Source of the DNA: Owenia fusiformis
Taxonomy: Eukaryota > Annelida > Polychaeta > Sabellida > Oweniidae
Direction of reading: 5' to 3'
Assembly (NCBI GenBank): GCA_903813345.2
Contig: CAIIXF020000004.1
Coordinates: 9,556,196-9,620,195 of the forward strand
DNA: 64,000 nt
Both the position numbers and the translations under genes were made by a program. Each line of letters begins with the position of its first letter. Positions within the stretch are counted from its first letter, which is position 1. Shown piece after piece: positions 14,001-22,890 of the stretch. The notes beneath the pieces were generated by a model. It made no database searches, was not told the origin of the DNA, and saw only the letters and a list, made by a program, of their open reading frames with translations.

Positions 14001-17000
14001 ATATTACAACATACATAATGATGTAGGCAATTTGTTTCATAAAAATCTAAAAGTAAAATTCATAATTTAAATTTACCCTCAGGGAGCCTCAAAATTTTAG
14101 AAAATGCATTTTCTTGGTGATGTATTTTCTAAACTACCAGGTAGATGGAAGTTTTATTTCAAATAGATGAATTTTAGTAAGCGTCCCATATTGTGACGTC
14201 ATAGAGTTTGAAAAATAGAATCTGTTGACAGCGACCTTTTTTGCTCATTTTTTGTTACCTTCAACTTTTCAGGTGCCATTAAACAAAAAATACAAGATCA
14301 ATTTTTAATAAATCATACATGATTATTTTGCTCTTAAACTCCAGTTTATTAATAAAAAGTTGATTTTGTTCGCAAAAGTATGTGTTTTCTGTTGTATGTG
14401 GAAAAGTGGAGGACGAAAGGTTTTCAAAATTCATTAAAATAGGGCTTATTTACGCCATTCGCCTATTTTCAAGCACAGCAACACATACGAGGGTTGATCA
14501 TAAAGTTCTCATAATATCTCTCTAATTTCTTTATTTTTCAATGTTTTCCTATGAGATTTTCACAGAATGTGCAGCATGGAATGTTTTATTATTCTAGCAA
14601 AAAAGATTTAGAATAACAGAAACATCAAATAAGAAATGGTTGCCATAGTAACTTGAAATCAAGGCACTCGGGGCAAATAAAAAAAACTAGCTAGAATATC
14701 CCCCATTAACCATGTTTAAATACAAGTTGTCAAATAAGCTATCAAACACATTAAATTGTCAAATAATATGTGCTCTTGATCGTTGTGAACTATTATAATG
14801 GTCATGTGAATTGTGTGATCTCATAATGGATGATTGTTATGCTTTATTAGAAGTGACTGTTATACCCCATGACTGTTTTGTCAAATATCCCGAGGAAAAT
14901 TGATTTTGCCCCTTTAGTTCAATTTTAATATATACAGACCACACACAAAGCGTAATTTTGTTGACATCTAGCAATATATTTGTTTTAGATCATGTTTAGT
15001 CTGACCAAAGGGTCTTACAAACTTAACATAACATTTTATCAGCATTAATTTTATTTTTCTGAAGATCTCTGCATCCATTGCATTCTCTTACTCAGTCATT
15101 TCTGATCACTGGCTTTGAGTCTCAGACTGTGGTATCACATCTAATGAAGCATGAAATCATCCCCAACATATCCAAGTTAACATTTTAACGTGTTTGGTAA
15201 TTCATGAGAGAGTTTATTATGTATGCAAACATGGTTAATTAAGCTCACTCTCTCAACTATTTTTATTTGCCCCGGGTGCCTTGATTTCCCGTTACTATGG
15301 CAACCATTTCTAATTAAATAATTCTGTTGAACTAAATATTTTTGCTGAATTAATAAGACATTCTATGCTGCACAATCTGTGAAAATTGCATGAGAATATA
15401 TTGAAAAACAAAGAAATTAGAAAGATATTATGAGAACTTTATGATCAACCCTCGTATATTTATTTCACCTAAAATATCAATTGATTCGTGTTTTATGATG
15501 CTCCTATAACATTGTTAATACATATACGATATCAGAGTTATTCGCCTTAAATATTTGAGATATAGAGGCAAATGTGGAGGACGAAAGGATTTCCATATGT
15601 GTACATTTTTCTCAAAAAACGTCACATTCTGTGATGTTAAAAACGCGAAAATGTGTAACAATGCGTGCGCGACCTTTTTGCGACACGTCAATATAAACCA
15701 GTCTAGTCTTGCTAAGTGGGTAATTCTATCATTGAGCCAAACGACTACCGAATGATGCTAACCATCAACTGTGTTTTCTCTTTCTACAGAGATGAGCTAT
15801 AGACTCGTTTACATCTAGTTATCGATCCGACGCTCTTGAATGTTGAACATTGACATCGGATGAAAATCATATGTAAAGAAGTGTTGTCATTACTTGTATT
15901 ACATACCTAGCGAAGCATTTGTATGGAAGTCAATGGGAAAGTTAGCGAGCTATATCCACCGATATTGCCCGATTACCCCGATATAGCCCGCTTACCTCGT
16001 TTTGATACTAGATTTCTTTAATAACCATGATAATATCATGACGTGATACATGATACAAAGTAACCATGGGAACATGGGAACAAAGGCATGTAATACATCA
16101 GTTATGTCACTATGACGTGAAATATGCCTTCGTTCTTGCCCAAATATAGAGCCTCCCAAGGTCGGCCTATATTGGGAGAACTCAGGCATATTTCACGTCA
16201 TAGTGACATAACCTCTAAATATATAAAAACCAAGTGTTATATGGTTCAGATTGTTGATATATGTTGATAGGATAAGCTGAAGTATCAAGCTAAGCAGATA
16301 CTATTTTTGACTCCTTACCGTCATTGTCGTCATCGTGGTCCTCATGATCCAGTACGCCGTCGTTGTCATCATCGTGGTCCAAGTGGTCTGGTATACCATC
16401 ACCATCTGTGTCCATGTGCTATATAAAATAATCAATACGTTATGACGATATCTTAATTATATACATGACTCATTCCGATTCGACCATAACTTCCCATAAG
16501 ATAGAATCATCTTCCATCTGAAAAAGTCCCACGTTTGTCAACAACAAAGACATGGCAACAAAACCTTTCTATGAGTATCCATCCAATTTCTACGGACTTT
16601 CCTGTGATGCCACAACGATGACGTTTTGTTTCTATGAAAGAATAAGTTATCGTATTAGACAAAATTTCTGTGACTCGACCTTGTATTTGTAAAACTACCC
16701 GTTCTTTATTTATAATTGACTTTGATAGTGTTTCTCAATTTTGTCTTCAACTCGATAAAAGAAGAGTTACCAAAAGGGCAGCAAGAACGGATCCTCTAGA
16801 GCTACACATCATCTTAAAATATCAGATAGGCATCAGGAGAGAGGAGATTGTGATCCTGGAACTTCTCAAACGTTATGTTTATAGTTCCTAGATTCCTAGA
16901 CATTGGATTTTCTATATAGTGTAATGCATGGGTCCAAATGGCGTAATGTATGTAATTTAGTAGTGTAATGCATGGGTCCTAGTGGCAAAACATATAATCT

Positions 17001-19636
17001 AGTAGTGCAATGCATGGGTCCTAGTGGCGTAATGCATGTAATTTAGTAGTGTAATGCATGGGTCCTAGTGGCGTAATGTATGTAATTTAGTAGTGTAATG
17101 CATGGGTCCTAGTGGCAAAACATATAATCTAGTAGTGCAATGCATGGGTCCTAGTGGCGTAATGCATGTAATTTAGTAGTGTAATGCATGGGTCCTAGTG
17201 GCGTAATGCATGTAATTTAGTAGTGTAATGCATGGGTCCTAGTGATGTAATGCATGGGTCCTAGTGGCGCAATGCATGTAATATAGTAGTGTAATGCATG
17301 GGTCCTAGTGGCGTAATGCATATAATCTAGTAGTGTGATGCATGGGTCCTAGTGGCGTAATGCATGTAATTTAGTAGTGTAATGCATGGGTCCTAGTGGC
17401 GTAATGTATGTAATTTAGTAGTGTAATGCATGGGTCCTAGTGATGTAATGCATGGGTCCTAGTGGCGTAATGCATGTAATTTAGTAGTGTAATGCATGGG
17501 TCCTTGTGGCGTAATGCATGTAATCTAGTAGTGTAATGCATGGGTCCTAGTGGTGTAATGCATATAATCTGATAGAGTAATGCATGGGTCCTAGTAGCGT
17601 AATGCACAAAATCAAGTAGCGTAATGCATGGGTCCTAGTGGCGTAATGCATGTAATTTAGTAGTGTAATGCATGGGTCCTAGTGATGTAATGCATGGGTC
17701 CTAGTGGCGTAATGCATGTAATTTAGTAGTGTAATGCATGGGTCCTTGTGGCGTAATGCATGTAATCTAGTAGTGTAATGCATGGGTCCTAGTGGTGTAA
17801 TGCATATAATCTGATAGATAGCCTTGCCCAAGTCGGTATTTTTTTTACTCATCTGATCTTGAATTATTACCGCCTTGTACAATCCAATACATCTCCGCTG
17901 TTATTATGCTGAAATATTGAACGGTTTCGAGATTTCCATTATATCTACGTATAAGGGGTATCGCGAAACCTTATTGATTGACAGATATCGCGTGGACACG
18001 TCGTGTGACTTCAGGCTGAATGACCAATCAAAACGTTATCAGGTTGAGCTGCATAAACAAAACAAACTTCCCATCTACGACTTGAAATTCAATGATCTGA
18101 TCGAGTGTTTCTGTACTTGTTTTTGACCTTGCATAATAATGAGCTAACGCTACAGGGCCGTCGTTGATTGGTCAAATTTTACCGACATCAACAAACTGTC
18201 GGTAAAGCACGTGGCTTTCTCTTTGGTACAAGGCGGTCATAATAGAAATCAAGATAAGTAAAAGAGACCGACTTGGGCAAGGCTATCTGATAGAGTAACA
18301 CATGGGTCCTAGTGACGTAATGCATGTTATTTAGTAATTTGGTAGTGTAATGCATGGGTCCTAGTGGCGTAATGCATATAATCTGATAGAGTAATGCATG
18401 GGTCCTTGTGGCGTAATGCATATAATCTAGTAGTGTAATGCATTGGTCCTTGTGGCGTAATGCATATAATTTTGTTAGTGGAATGCATGGGTCCTTGTGG
18501 CGCAATGCATGTAATATAGTAGTGTAATGCATGGGTCCTAGTGGCGTAATGCATATAATCTAGTAGTGTGATACATGGGTCCTAGTGGCGAAAAACATAT
18601 AATTTAGTAGTGTAATGCATTGGTTCTAGTTGCGTAATGCATGTGAATGAAAGAATAATGCAAGCGATCTAAAATAATAGTATAGTAAAATGTTTAATGT
18701 TTATAAGTACATAAGCAGTCAAAGGACTATATTGAAACAGATTATATATAAAAATAGAAACATTTATACATGTCCTAACTTTTGTATATTTTAGTTTCTT
18801 TTGTAGTTTAGCTATCATATCTTTGGTCTCTTATATTTTGATGCTTCTCTGCCATGTTATTTTCGAAAAAAAATTAACATGGCTGAAACTCCCTAAATTA
18901 CAAAAGGCCACTGCTTTGCGGCACATTATAATAACTATCTCAAATATACAAAAGTTAGGACTTGTACAAATGTTTCTATTTTTATATACCGTTGCAATAA
19001 AGTCATTTGTTCGCTTATTTTTTAAATTCAAAGTACTTCCGAACATTTAAGATGTTACTGTAGTTTTTTTGACGGGATCTATATTGTGTGTGTAAAGAAT
19101 CGCGTTTAGGTCTCGTTCTATCATTTATTCAGCATTATCATAAAATGTCAATTTTATGTTTTCAACATTTTGGCTACAATAGTATGTAATTACATGACGT
19201 TTCTGGTACTCCGCCAAATCTGCAAAAATAACTTTCCCGTCTGGTGATACATACATACATACATAAAATAGGAATTTCAAAGTATGAACAAATTCTCGTG
19301 ATCTCTCGCTCAGTGTTTCAGAATACGCATATGTTATCCAACAAATATTCTTTGGACGTGTTGTAAGCATATTCTTGCAGTCCGGATGGCTTGGGGCCAG
19401 GAATATGTATAATTGGTGCAATAAGTTTTTCTCAAAGGAGAGTCTGTCTGATTGGGCAAACTTAATTGCATATTGCACTTATTATACATGTTCCTAAATC
19501 GTACAATTTCATTTCAATTAGATTGTGAATGTCTGTCCTAGTATCCTTTACAGCGTATATATTTGTAACTTACCCCGCAAAATATAAAAGGCGTCAGTAT
19601 GATTGCGCATCCAATTGCAAATATCCACACTTTCAT
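1..19636 (-). CDS. Secreted Asp-rich protein of thrombospondin type 3-like repeats (10 exons, 3' end off window)
   Basis: Proposed exons, 5' to 3' on the minus strand: 19636-19574, 16418-16319, 7990-7865, 7502-7386, 7013-6960, 6701-6581, 5738-5626, 5333-5181, 3554-3486 and 2007-1. Every border has AG before and GT after, and phases agree at all nine joints (0, then 1, with one phase-2 joint between 6581 and 5738). The product starts with a hydrophobic signal peptide and then consists almost entirely of repeats of the type DSDGDGIPDHDDHDDDNDG, the DxDxDG calcium-coordination pattern of thrombospondin type 3 repeats. No EGF, lectin or other domain is seen, unlike thrombospondins or COMP. Role inferred: secreted calcium-binding or mineral/matrix protein. 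The link from the signal-peptide exon to the repeat exons rests on strand, matching phase 0 and lack of a better partner. The C-terminus is outside the window. Confidence 0.8.
2415..3478 (-). mobile_element. Decayed mariner-like element with ~195-bp terminal inverted repeats
   Basis: The ends read CGAGGGG...CCCCTCG and are flanked by TA at 2413-2414 and 3479-3480, the mariner target duplication. The inverted repeats run about 2415-2608 and 3285-3478 and are clearly alike throughout. Minus-strand codons at 2907-3107 keep the mariner transposase stretch HMDNAPAHRSQNVQN, which holds the second catalytic Asp of the DD34D triad, then a decayed PYSPDLAP-like region. At 1,064 bp it is shorter than an autonomous mariner (~1.3 kb), and most of the transposase frame is lost. 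It sits in the last intron of the Asp-rich repeat gene, starting eight bases after the splice donor. Confidence 0.85.
3486..3554 (-). CDS. Asp-rich repeat gene, exon 9
   Basis: 69 nt between TTTTTAG and the donor GTACGT, in at codon position 2 and out after position 1. It encodes HMEKDSDGDGILDD followed by HDDDDDNDG, one calcium-binding repeat pair. Confidence 0.8.
3871..4666. mobile_element. Non-autonomous TTA-flanked DNA element (copy A), about 0.8 kb
   Basis: The ends are inverted repeats beginning CCCCCCTATCACACCAAACT and ending AGTTTGGTGTGATAGTAGGG, with TTA at 3868-3870 and 4667-4669. A 3-bp TTA duplication is typical of PIF/Harbinger elements, but no transposase is present. The body is rich in GTTCGT/ACGTCC-like words. 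A second, broken copy lies at 35199-37202. It lies in the intron between exons 9 and 8 of the Asp-rich gene. Confidence 0.7.
5181..5333 (-). CDS. Asp-rich repeat gene, exon 8
   Basis: 153 nt between CCAATAG and GTAATG. It encodes RDPDHDGDGIPDAHDRDHDK, then DGISDDMDLDDDNDGIPD and a further repeat. Phase 1 in and out. Confidence 0.82.
5626..5738 (-). CDS. Asp-rich repeat gene, exon 7
   Basis: 113 nt between CTACAG and GTACGT. It begins with a single base that completes the CAG codon left by exon 6, the only phase-2 joint in the gene, and ends in phase 1. It encodes DSNNDGYRDDIDLKKDSDGD and then a standard repeat ending DDDNDGIPD. Confidence 0.82.
5859..6355. mobile_element. TA-flanked MITE with ~190-bp inverted repeats
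   Basis: It starts CAGGGTGGGCCAAAAAACAA and ends in the reverse complement (TTTTTGGCCCACTCTG). TA lies at 5857-5858 and 6356-6357. The arms are similar over about 190 bp each, so the element could fold into a long hairpin. Tc1/mariner-type by its TA target; no coding content. Confidence 0.8.
6581..6701 (-). CDS. Asp-rich repeat gene, exon 6
   Basis: 121 nt between CATTCAG and GTAAGT. It encodes PDDDNDGLLDDQDPDDDNDG, then IPDAQEKDSDLDGIVDDHDQ. It leaves in phase 2, matched by exon 7. Confidence 0.82.
6960..7013 (-). CDS. Asp-rich repeat gene, exon 5 (54 nt)
   Basis: Between TTTGTAG and GTGAGC, phase 1 both sides. It encodes DVDKFKDIDHDRVPDYLD, a degenerate repeat. At 54 nt it is a microexon-like cassette whose skipping would keep the frame. 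Confidence 0.75.
   Translation of the reverse strand: MMSTSSKTLTTTEYQII
7386..7502 (-). CDS. Asp-rich repeat gene, exon 4
   Basis: 117 nt between ATTTCAG and GTAAGC, phase 1 both sides. It encodes NDEKDTDGDGIIDDLDHDDD, then NDGVPDYLDIDDDGDGIH. Confidence 0.83.
7865..7990 (-). CDS. Asp-rich repeat gene, exon 3
   Basis: 126 nt between TTGTAG and GTAAAG, phase 1 both sides. It encodes IADHHEQDSDGDGIPDDTDN, then DDDNDGILDKYDDDDDGDGI. Confidence 0.83.
8029..8400. repeat. Interspersed repeat, pieces shared with 35061-35190 and 14080-14160
   Basis: 8029-8155 matches 35061-35190 in direct orientation (GTCGCAAAAAG.TGGCGCA and the following GGGTATCGC.TGAATGTAACT). 8320-8395, around ACACCAAGAAAATGCAT, matches the reverse complement of 14080-14160. 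Probably one or two dispersed repeat families; no ends or coding capacity were defined. Confidence 0.5.
8410..8980. other. No gene seen
   Basis: Short open frames only, with no splice-consistent or motif-bearing peptide. Intron sequence of the Asp-rich gene on the minus strand. Confidence 0.5.
8981..9340. repeat. Three tandem ~115-bp units built from a GTGAACACCTCTTTAGTGAA motif
   Basis: Three successive copies start CAGTACAGTAAAA and carry GAACACCTCTTTAGTGAA, CTGTGCCCAG and CTCTATTGAACACCTGTGT. The start resembles the end of the neighbouring pogo/Tigger-like element (CAGTAAAATCTGTC at 9356), so the array may have grown from a transposon end. Confidence 0.65.
9356..9808. mobile_element. Pogo/Tigger-like non-autonomous element
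   Basis: It starts TA-CAGTAAAATCTGTCTAATCC and carries motifs GTTCGGATTAGGAGGTGTTC near the left end and GGAGGTGTTCGGATTAGCC near the right, with CCTGTATATCTG as the complementary right end. A related 184-bp element lies at 46701-46884. No transposase; the right border is approximate. Confidence 0.55.
9866..13667. mobile_element. Possible large element bounded by 70-bp inverted repeats
   Basis: 9866-9935 and 13598-13667 are inverted copies of each other, nearly identical, starting with the 16-bp palindrome CACTGTATATACAGTG on the left (one base differs on the right). No clear target duplication was found outside the arms and no transposase inside, so this may be one element or two oppositely inserted short repeats. 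It contains the complete 10804-13110 element. Confidence 0.5.
10804..13110. mobile_element. 2.3-kb DNA transposon with ~110-bp inverted repeats and 9-bp target duplication
   Basis: The direct repeat TAACTTGGG flanks it at 10795-10803 and 13111-13119. The element begins GGAATGTACTAAAAACCC and ends with its reverse complement. The arms continue about 110 bp and contain clustered CCCTTCGACC/CTACGACC words and TGTCAAGAATTTTTG. A 9-bp duplication with GG ends fits Mutator-like (MULE) or Merlin elements. No transposase was recognised in the roughly 2.1-kb core, so it looks non-autonomous or carries unknown sequence. Confidence 0.8.
13668..14487. other. No gene seen; holds one dispersed-repeat piece
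   Basis: AT-rich intron sequence. 14080-14160 is an inverted match to 8320-8395. The 15-bp string GTGGAGGACGAAAGG at about 14406 recurs near 15572, on the far side of the next element. Confidence 0.4.
14488..15454. mobile_element. Mariner-type foldback MITE with ~240-bp inverted repeats
   Basis: It begins CGAGGGTTGATCATAAAGTT, ends with the reverse complement, and is flanked by TA (14486-14487 and 15455-15456). The arms are similar for about 240 bp. The first bases CGAGGG match those of the mariner-like element at 2415-3478, pointing to related transposases. No coding content. Confidence 0.82.
15457..16100. other. No gene seen
   Basis: Intron sequence of the Asp-rich gene with short chance frames only; no repeat structure recognised. 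Confidence 0.4.
16101..16212. repeat. 112-bp hairpin with perfect 29-bp arms
   Basis: 16101-16129 (GTTATGTCACTATGACGTGA and on to ATATGCCT) is repeated exactly in inverted form at 16184-16212. The loop has a second weaker pair (CCCAAATATA with TATATTGGG). Each arm carries a CRE-like TGACGT core. A tiny MITE is the simplest reading; the exact arm identity suggests it is recent or maintained. Confidence 0.75.
16319..16418 (-). CDS. Asp-rich repeat gene, exon 2
   Basis: 100 nt between TATATAG and GTAAGG. It starts in phase 0, matching the signal-peptide exon at 19574-19636, and ends in phase 1, matching exon 3. It encodes HMDTDGDGIPDHLDHDDDND, then GVLDHEDHDDDNDG. Confidence 0.8.
16918..18655. 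repeat. 44-bp minisatellite array, interrupted at 17810-18294
   Basis: The unit is GTGTAATGCATGGGTCCTAG followed by TGGCGTAATGCATGTAATTT and AGTA, 44 bp, with frequent T/C and A/G changes. Larger blocks are themselves repeated (for example about 17431-17575 resembles 17671-17817), giving a ~240-bp higher order. The array resumes at 18295 after an inserted element. Open frames across it (MHYATRTHALHY-like) follow the repeat unit and are not genes. It lies in the first intron of the Asp-rich gene. Confidence 0.9.
17819..18285. mobile_element. 467-bp MITE inserted in the minisatellite, 9-bp target duplication
   Basis: TCTGATAGA occurs at 17810-17818 and 18286-18294 and is also a natural part of the minisatellite unit. 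The ends are TAGCCTTGCCCAAGTCGGT and its inverse. The inverted repeat continues to ATTATTACCGCCTTGTAC (about 65-70 bp). No transposase. The 9-bp duplication suggests the same mobilising class as the element at 10804-13110, though the ends differ. Confidence 0.82.
18745..18989. repeat. Palindromic MITE-like repeat, 46-bp arms
   Basis: 18745-18790 (TATAAAAATAGAAACATTTA..CTAACTTTTGTATATT) pairs with the inverted copy at about 18943-18989. It looks like a small foldback element; the outer borders and target duplication were not resolved. Confidence 0.65.
19574..19636 (-). CDS. Signal-peptide exon (exon 1) of the Asp-rich repeat gene
   Basis: The ATG at 19636-19634 opens 21 codons, MKVWIFAIGCAIILTPFIFC plus a Gly, a typical signal peptide. 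They end exactly at a strong donor GGG/GTAAGT in phase 0. The nearest downstream exon with a phase-0 acceptor on this strand is 16418-16319, so I join them. The join is inference; a different gene partner cannot be excluded. Confidence 0.65.
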
Positions 19637-20447
19637 CGCGATTGGCCCTTTAACTCCCAGGACAATCTTAATTGTTTTTTCTACGTAGGGCTCCACGATG
19701 GTGCTGGCTTTGCCCGGAGCACGGGACCTTGATGTTTACTAACGATGAGCTGAACCTTACCGATCTGGCAAACCACCCTGGTCAGCTGGCATGTATGTTA
19801 GTTAGCTAGTGAAGCGATCAGTACAATTTAAGTACGGTATATATGTATAGTCCATTTGTTTGCTAAGATTATGAATATATAGGGTAAGTCTCCTTTAAAT
19901 CATGCGCTTGACGCTTTTGAATAATGTCCAACTTGGACTGCAAGACCTGTGGTCTGCCTACATGGTTAATATTGGGGGGCTTCACACGTTCACATTCTTC
20001 AGATTCTTCTATGTTCTAACATATTTTCGCGGAATGTTACAAGCATATGATATAATGACTAAAGAGAAAGACCTAATTCGGTTGAGGTGGTGCCCTCATT
20101 ATCCGGTCAGCGCTAAATTAGCGTTGCGATTTGCGTTGCGCTTGCGAATCAACATTATTCGCAAGCGCAAATCATGGTTTGCGTCGTATTACGCGCTTCA
20201 CGCAAACGCAGACGCAACGCAGACGCGACAGTATGCTAATCGCAAATAAATTGGAAACGCGGGAAATTTAAACTTAGAGCTCAAAATAGATTTATCGATT
20301 TTTTAATGTCTATGTATATGTTTACGCCAGTGCGGATGTGTCAATCCCATACTTGGACGTGCTATAGGTACATAAAGCTGGTTTGTAAAAACTTTTATTC
20401 CATATTTAGTAGTGTTATAGGTATATAACATGCGGGAATATAACTGA

Positions 20448-20775
20448 TATGTGACGTGAGCGGGAGATATATATATCTCCCGATCAGCAGATATACGACG
20501 TCATAAATTCAGGGAGTAGATACTGAGCCAGGGGACTTTGCTATTATTCCTCACAATCTACTAAGTATAGAATAAATCAGTTATTAAATGTTCGATTTTT
20601 GATACAGGGTATATCCCTCGCTAAATACAATATATTGTATTTCCCTCAGATATACCCTGTATCAAAAACCTCCCATTAAATAACCTCTATATATTTTCAT
20701 CAGCGGTCAGATATAGCTATACGTCCCGCTCTGAGCGGGCAGATATAGTATATCTGCCCGCTGACGTCATAATCG
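20448..20775. repeat. Palindromic element with nested hairpin
   Basis: The ends TGACGTGAGCGGGAGATATA and its inverse (..CTGCCCGCTGACGTCA) face each other. At 20606-20664 an inner hairpin pairs GATACAGGGTATATCCCTC with GATATACCCTGTATC. Sits inside the Harbinger remnant. Confidence 0.6.
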
Positions 20776-21020
20776 CCGTTCGCATATTGGTTCATTTTTG
20801 TAACATGCGCATAATTACTGTAAACGTTAATGGAGAAAAGGCAGACAATCGCGATCTGTTTGAAGGAAGGAAATGAGCGTATCCCTGTTAAACAAGGATT
20901 TCAGAAATAAATGTGGATGAATATCTGAAAATCAGGCTATTCTAAATGAATTCTTACGGTTGGTTGGACAATTTCTGAACTCCGGCCAATTGAACAGCGT
21001 GAACAAAATGACCAAGATTG

Positions 21021-21097
21021 GTATGGGATAAACAGATCATCCTATAGTTCAATATCCTGCACGTCATATAGGATAATCTCTATTTATCCCATGATAC
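21021..21097. repeat. Imperfect hairpin, ATGGGATAAA-type arms
   Basis: TATGGGATAAACAGATCATC pairs with the inverted TATAGGATAATCTCTATTTATCCCAT-type arm about 30 bp away. Same general type as the hairpins at 20606 and 21487. Confidence 0.5.
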
Positions 21098-21484
21098 TAC
21101 TAATTCCCGATGAATAACCGGAAATATTTTTGATATTGAGAAAAAATCGTATTGAAATTTTTTTGCCAAACAAAGCTTCCTCTTTCAATCAGTTGGGTCG
21201 ATATAGCATGCTAAAATGATGTTCTTATGTGAAAAACGAATTACAGTTTCATCATCATCGCTCTGACACAGACAAAAATGCTTACGTATTGCTGAATGTT
21301 TTGATGTTGATGTGTTTATGTTACACATGTACAATAATTTTTTTATATTTAAAAATATCATAAAGCTAAGTCATATTTTCTTGATTAAATATACCATTTT
21401 TCATAGAAAAATCTAATTAATGATTTTATGAAGACAGTTATGAATATCATGGAATAAAAAGCTAATTTACTGGTCGGGATTAAA

Positions 21485-21612
21485 TATGGGTTTATTCCTC
21501 ATGACAATTTAATATTTCACATATTGTGAGGGACAATTTGGTATTTCCCTCTGACCCTCCGGGCTCTCGGTAAATATCATATTGTCCATCATAATAAAAC
21601 CCATATTGAATC
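21485..21612. repeat. Imperfect palindrome, ATGGGTTTATT arms
   Basis: GATTAAATATGGGTTTATTC pairs with AATAAAACCCATATTGAATC across a ~90-bp centre that itself contains ATATTTCACATATTGTGAGG / CCCTCTGACCC words. Related in look to 31795-31880. Confidence 0.5.
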
Positions 21613-22890
21613 CCTCCCACTACATACTACCTTGCGAAAATCTAGATCTGTCACTGGAAGGCAGCCCATCTTGAAAACAAGACACGGTGTCTTTGTAATT
21701 AGTCCGACTGATACCTAGAGAAAACCGCCGATACCTCAGCAACAATGTTCAAAACAGTAGGTTGGGATACCCCGAATATATCTCCATTTATCATTTGCAT
21801 ACACCTGTAGCATAAAATCGTAATGAAATGAATACTTTTAGCTGACATGGAATTGCCTGAGGATTCCTTGTTCTTGACGCTAGATCCCCATCTAATATAT
21901 TAATCAACTCAAGAATGAGTGGCCTCGGCATGCGATATCTGTTTAATATCTCATCGTCAGTCATCTCTAACGACTGACTCCTGTCTCTGAATAAGCGTAA
22001 ACCTCTTCTATTGTGAACATCCTGGAATAATATGCGCCACATTTTCCAGCTTGATCGAACCCTAATATTTTAATTTTAGCAGACGATATTTGCGAAATGG
22101 AATTGCGATATTTATTATAGATTTCACAAAACCAAGGTAGCATAATCGTGCACTTTCAGACTTGATTTTGATAAGTTTTGGTTATTTGTGTCTCTAATGT
22201 TTTCAACCTATTTTTAGTTGGATGTCTCAAAGGGCACTTCCTAGATTTCTACAACGATAATGTTAATTTAAATAGGAAAACTATCAAGATTCTTGATGAT
22301 ATGTTTGCGATTTATATTGCGGCAGGGTCAGGGATGCCGCAAATAAAGTGGAGTTTGCGACATAAAAATCAACTGATTTACGTGGACGCAACTGTGCGAT
22401 GACTGCATAATACCAATTTGCGTGCGGTTAGCAGTGTATTTGCGATGCGAAATGAAAATAGCGATGCGTCTACCGTGTAATAAGAAAACTGCGATTTGCG
22501 CTAAAGACGCAAAACGGCAATGAATTTGCGCTAGTGCCTTTGAGATGACCTCATAATATCGTTTTGCGTACGATTCGCTAAATATTTACGTTGCGATTGC
22601 GATTTGCGGTGCGTCGACCGGATAATGAGGCCTCTGGTCTCTATCTGCAAACAGGATGAACAAACTTGGGCTATGATAATTTCCGGCGCGCTGATTGGTT
22701 GTATGCAAATGAGTCAAATCAATGACGTCAATGGTAGAAAATTTTGAAGAATTAGTACAGCCGACATAGGAATATTTTGAATTGACTGCACTAAAAAGGA
22801 TTCTATTTGCCCAATGCACTAATTATTTTTAATCAAATATAAAATATGGACGGGGCACTTTCATTCCGAATTTCATGTAATTTGATTTAA

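Larger units (their letters stand above)
20088..22633 (-). mobile_element. Decayed PIF/Harbinger transposon
   Basis: The inverted ends both contain CCTCATTATCCGGTC followed by GCG-rich sequence (about 20088-20180 and 22540-22633). On the minus strand 22042-21791 encodes a HARBI1-type transposase N-terminal part, including YRMPRPLILELI and LKVFISLRFYATG. The next stretch of the domain (MINGDIFGVSQPTVLNIVAE, about 21785-21700) follows in another frame, so the gene is frameshifted. The catalytic DDE core is not recognisable. Much of the interior (20450-21610) is occupied by smaller palindromic insertions. Confidence 0.75.

Noticed and set aside
18188-18554. Repetitive MHYATRTHALHY-type frames
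   Set aside because: Products of the 44-bp minisatellite, which has no stop in those frames; no exon signals.
16918-18655. CRISPR-like direct repeats
   Set aside because: Units are contiguous without unique spacers, in an animal genome; a minisatellite explains them.
19902-20249. 115-codon plus-strand frame
   Set aside because: Half of it is the terminal repeat of the Harbinger element; no recognisable domain or splice partner.
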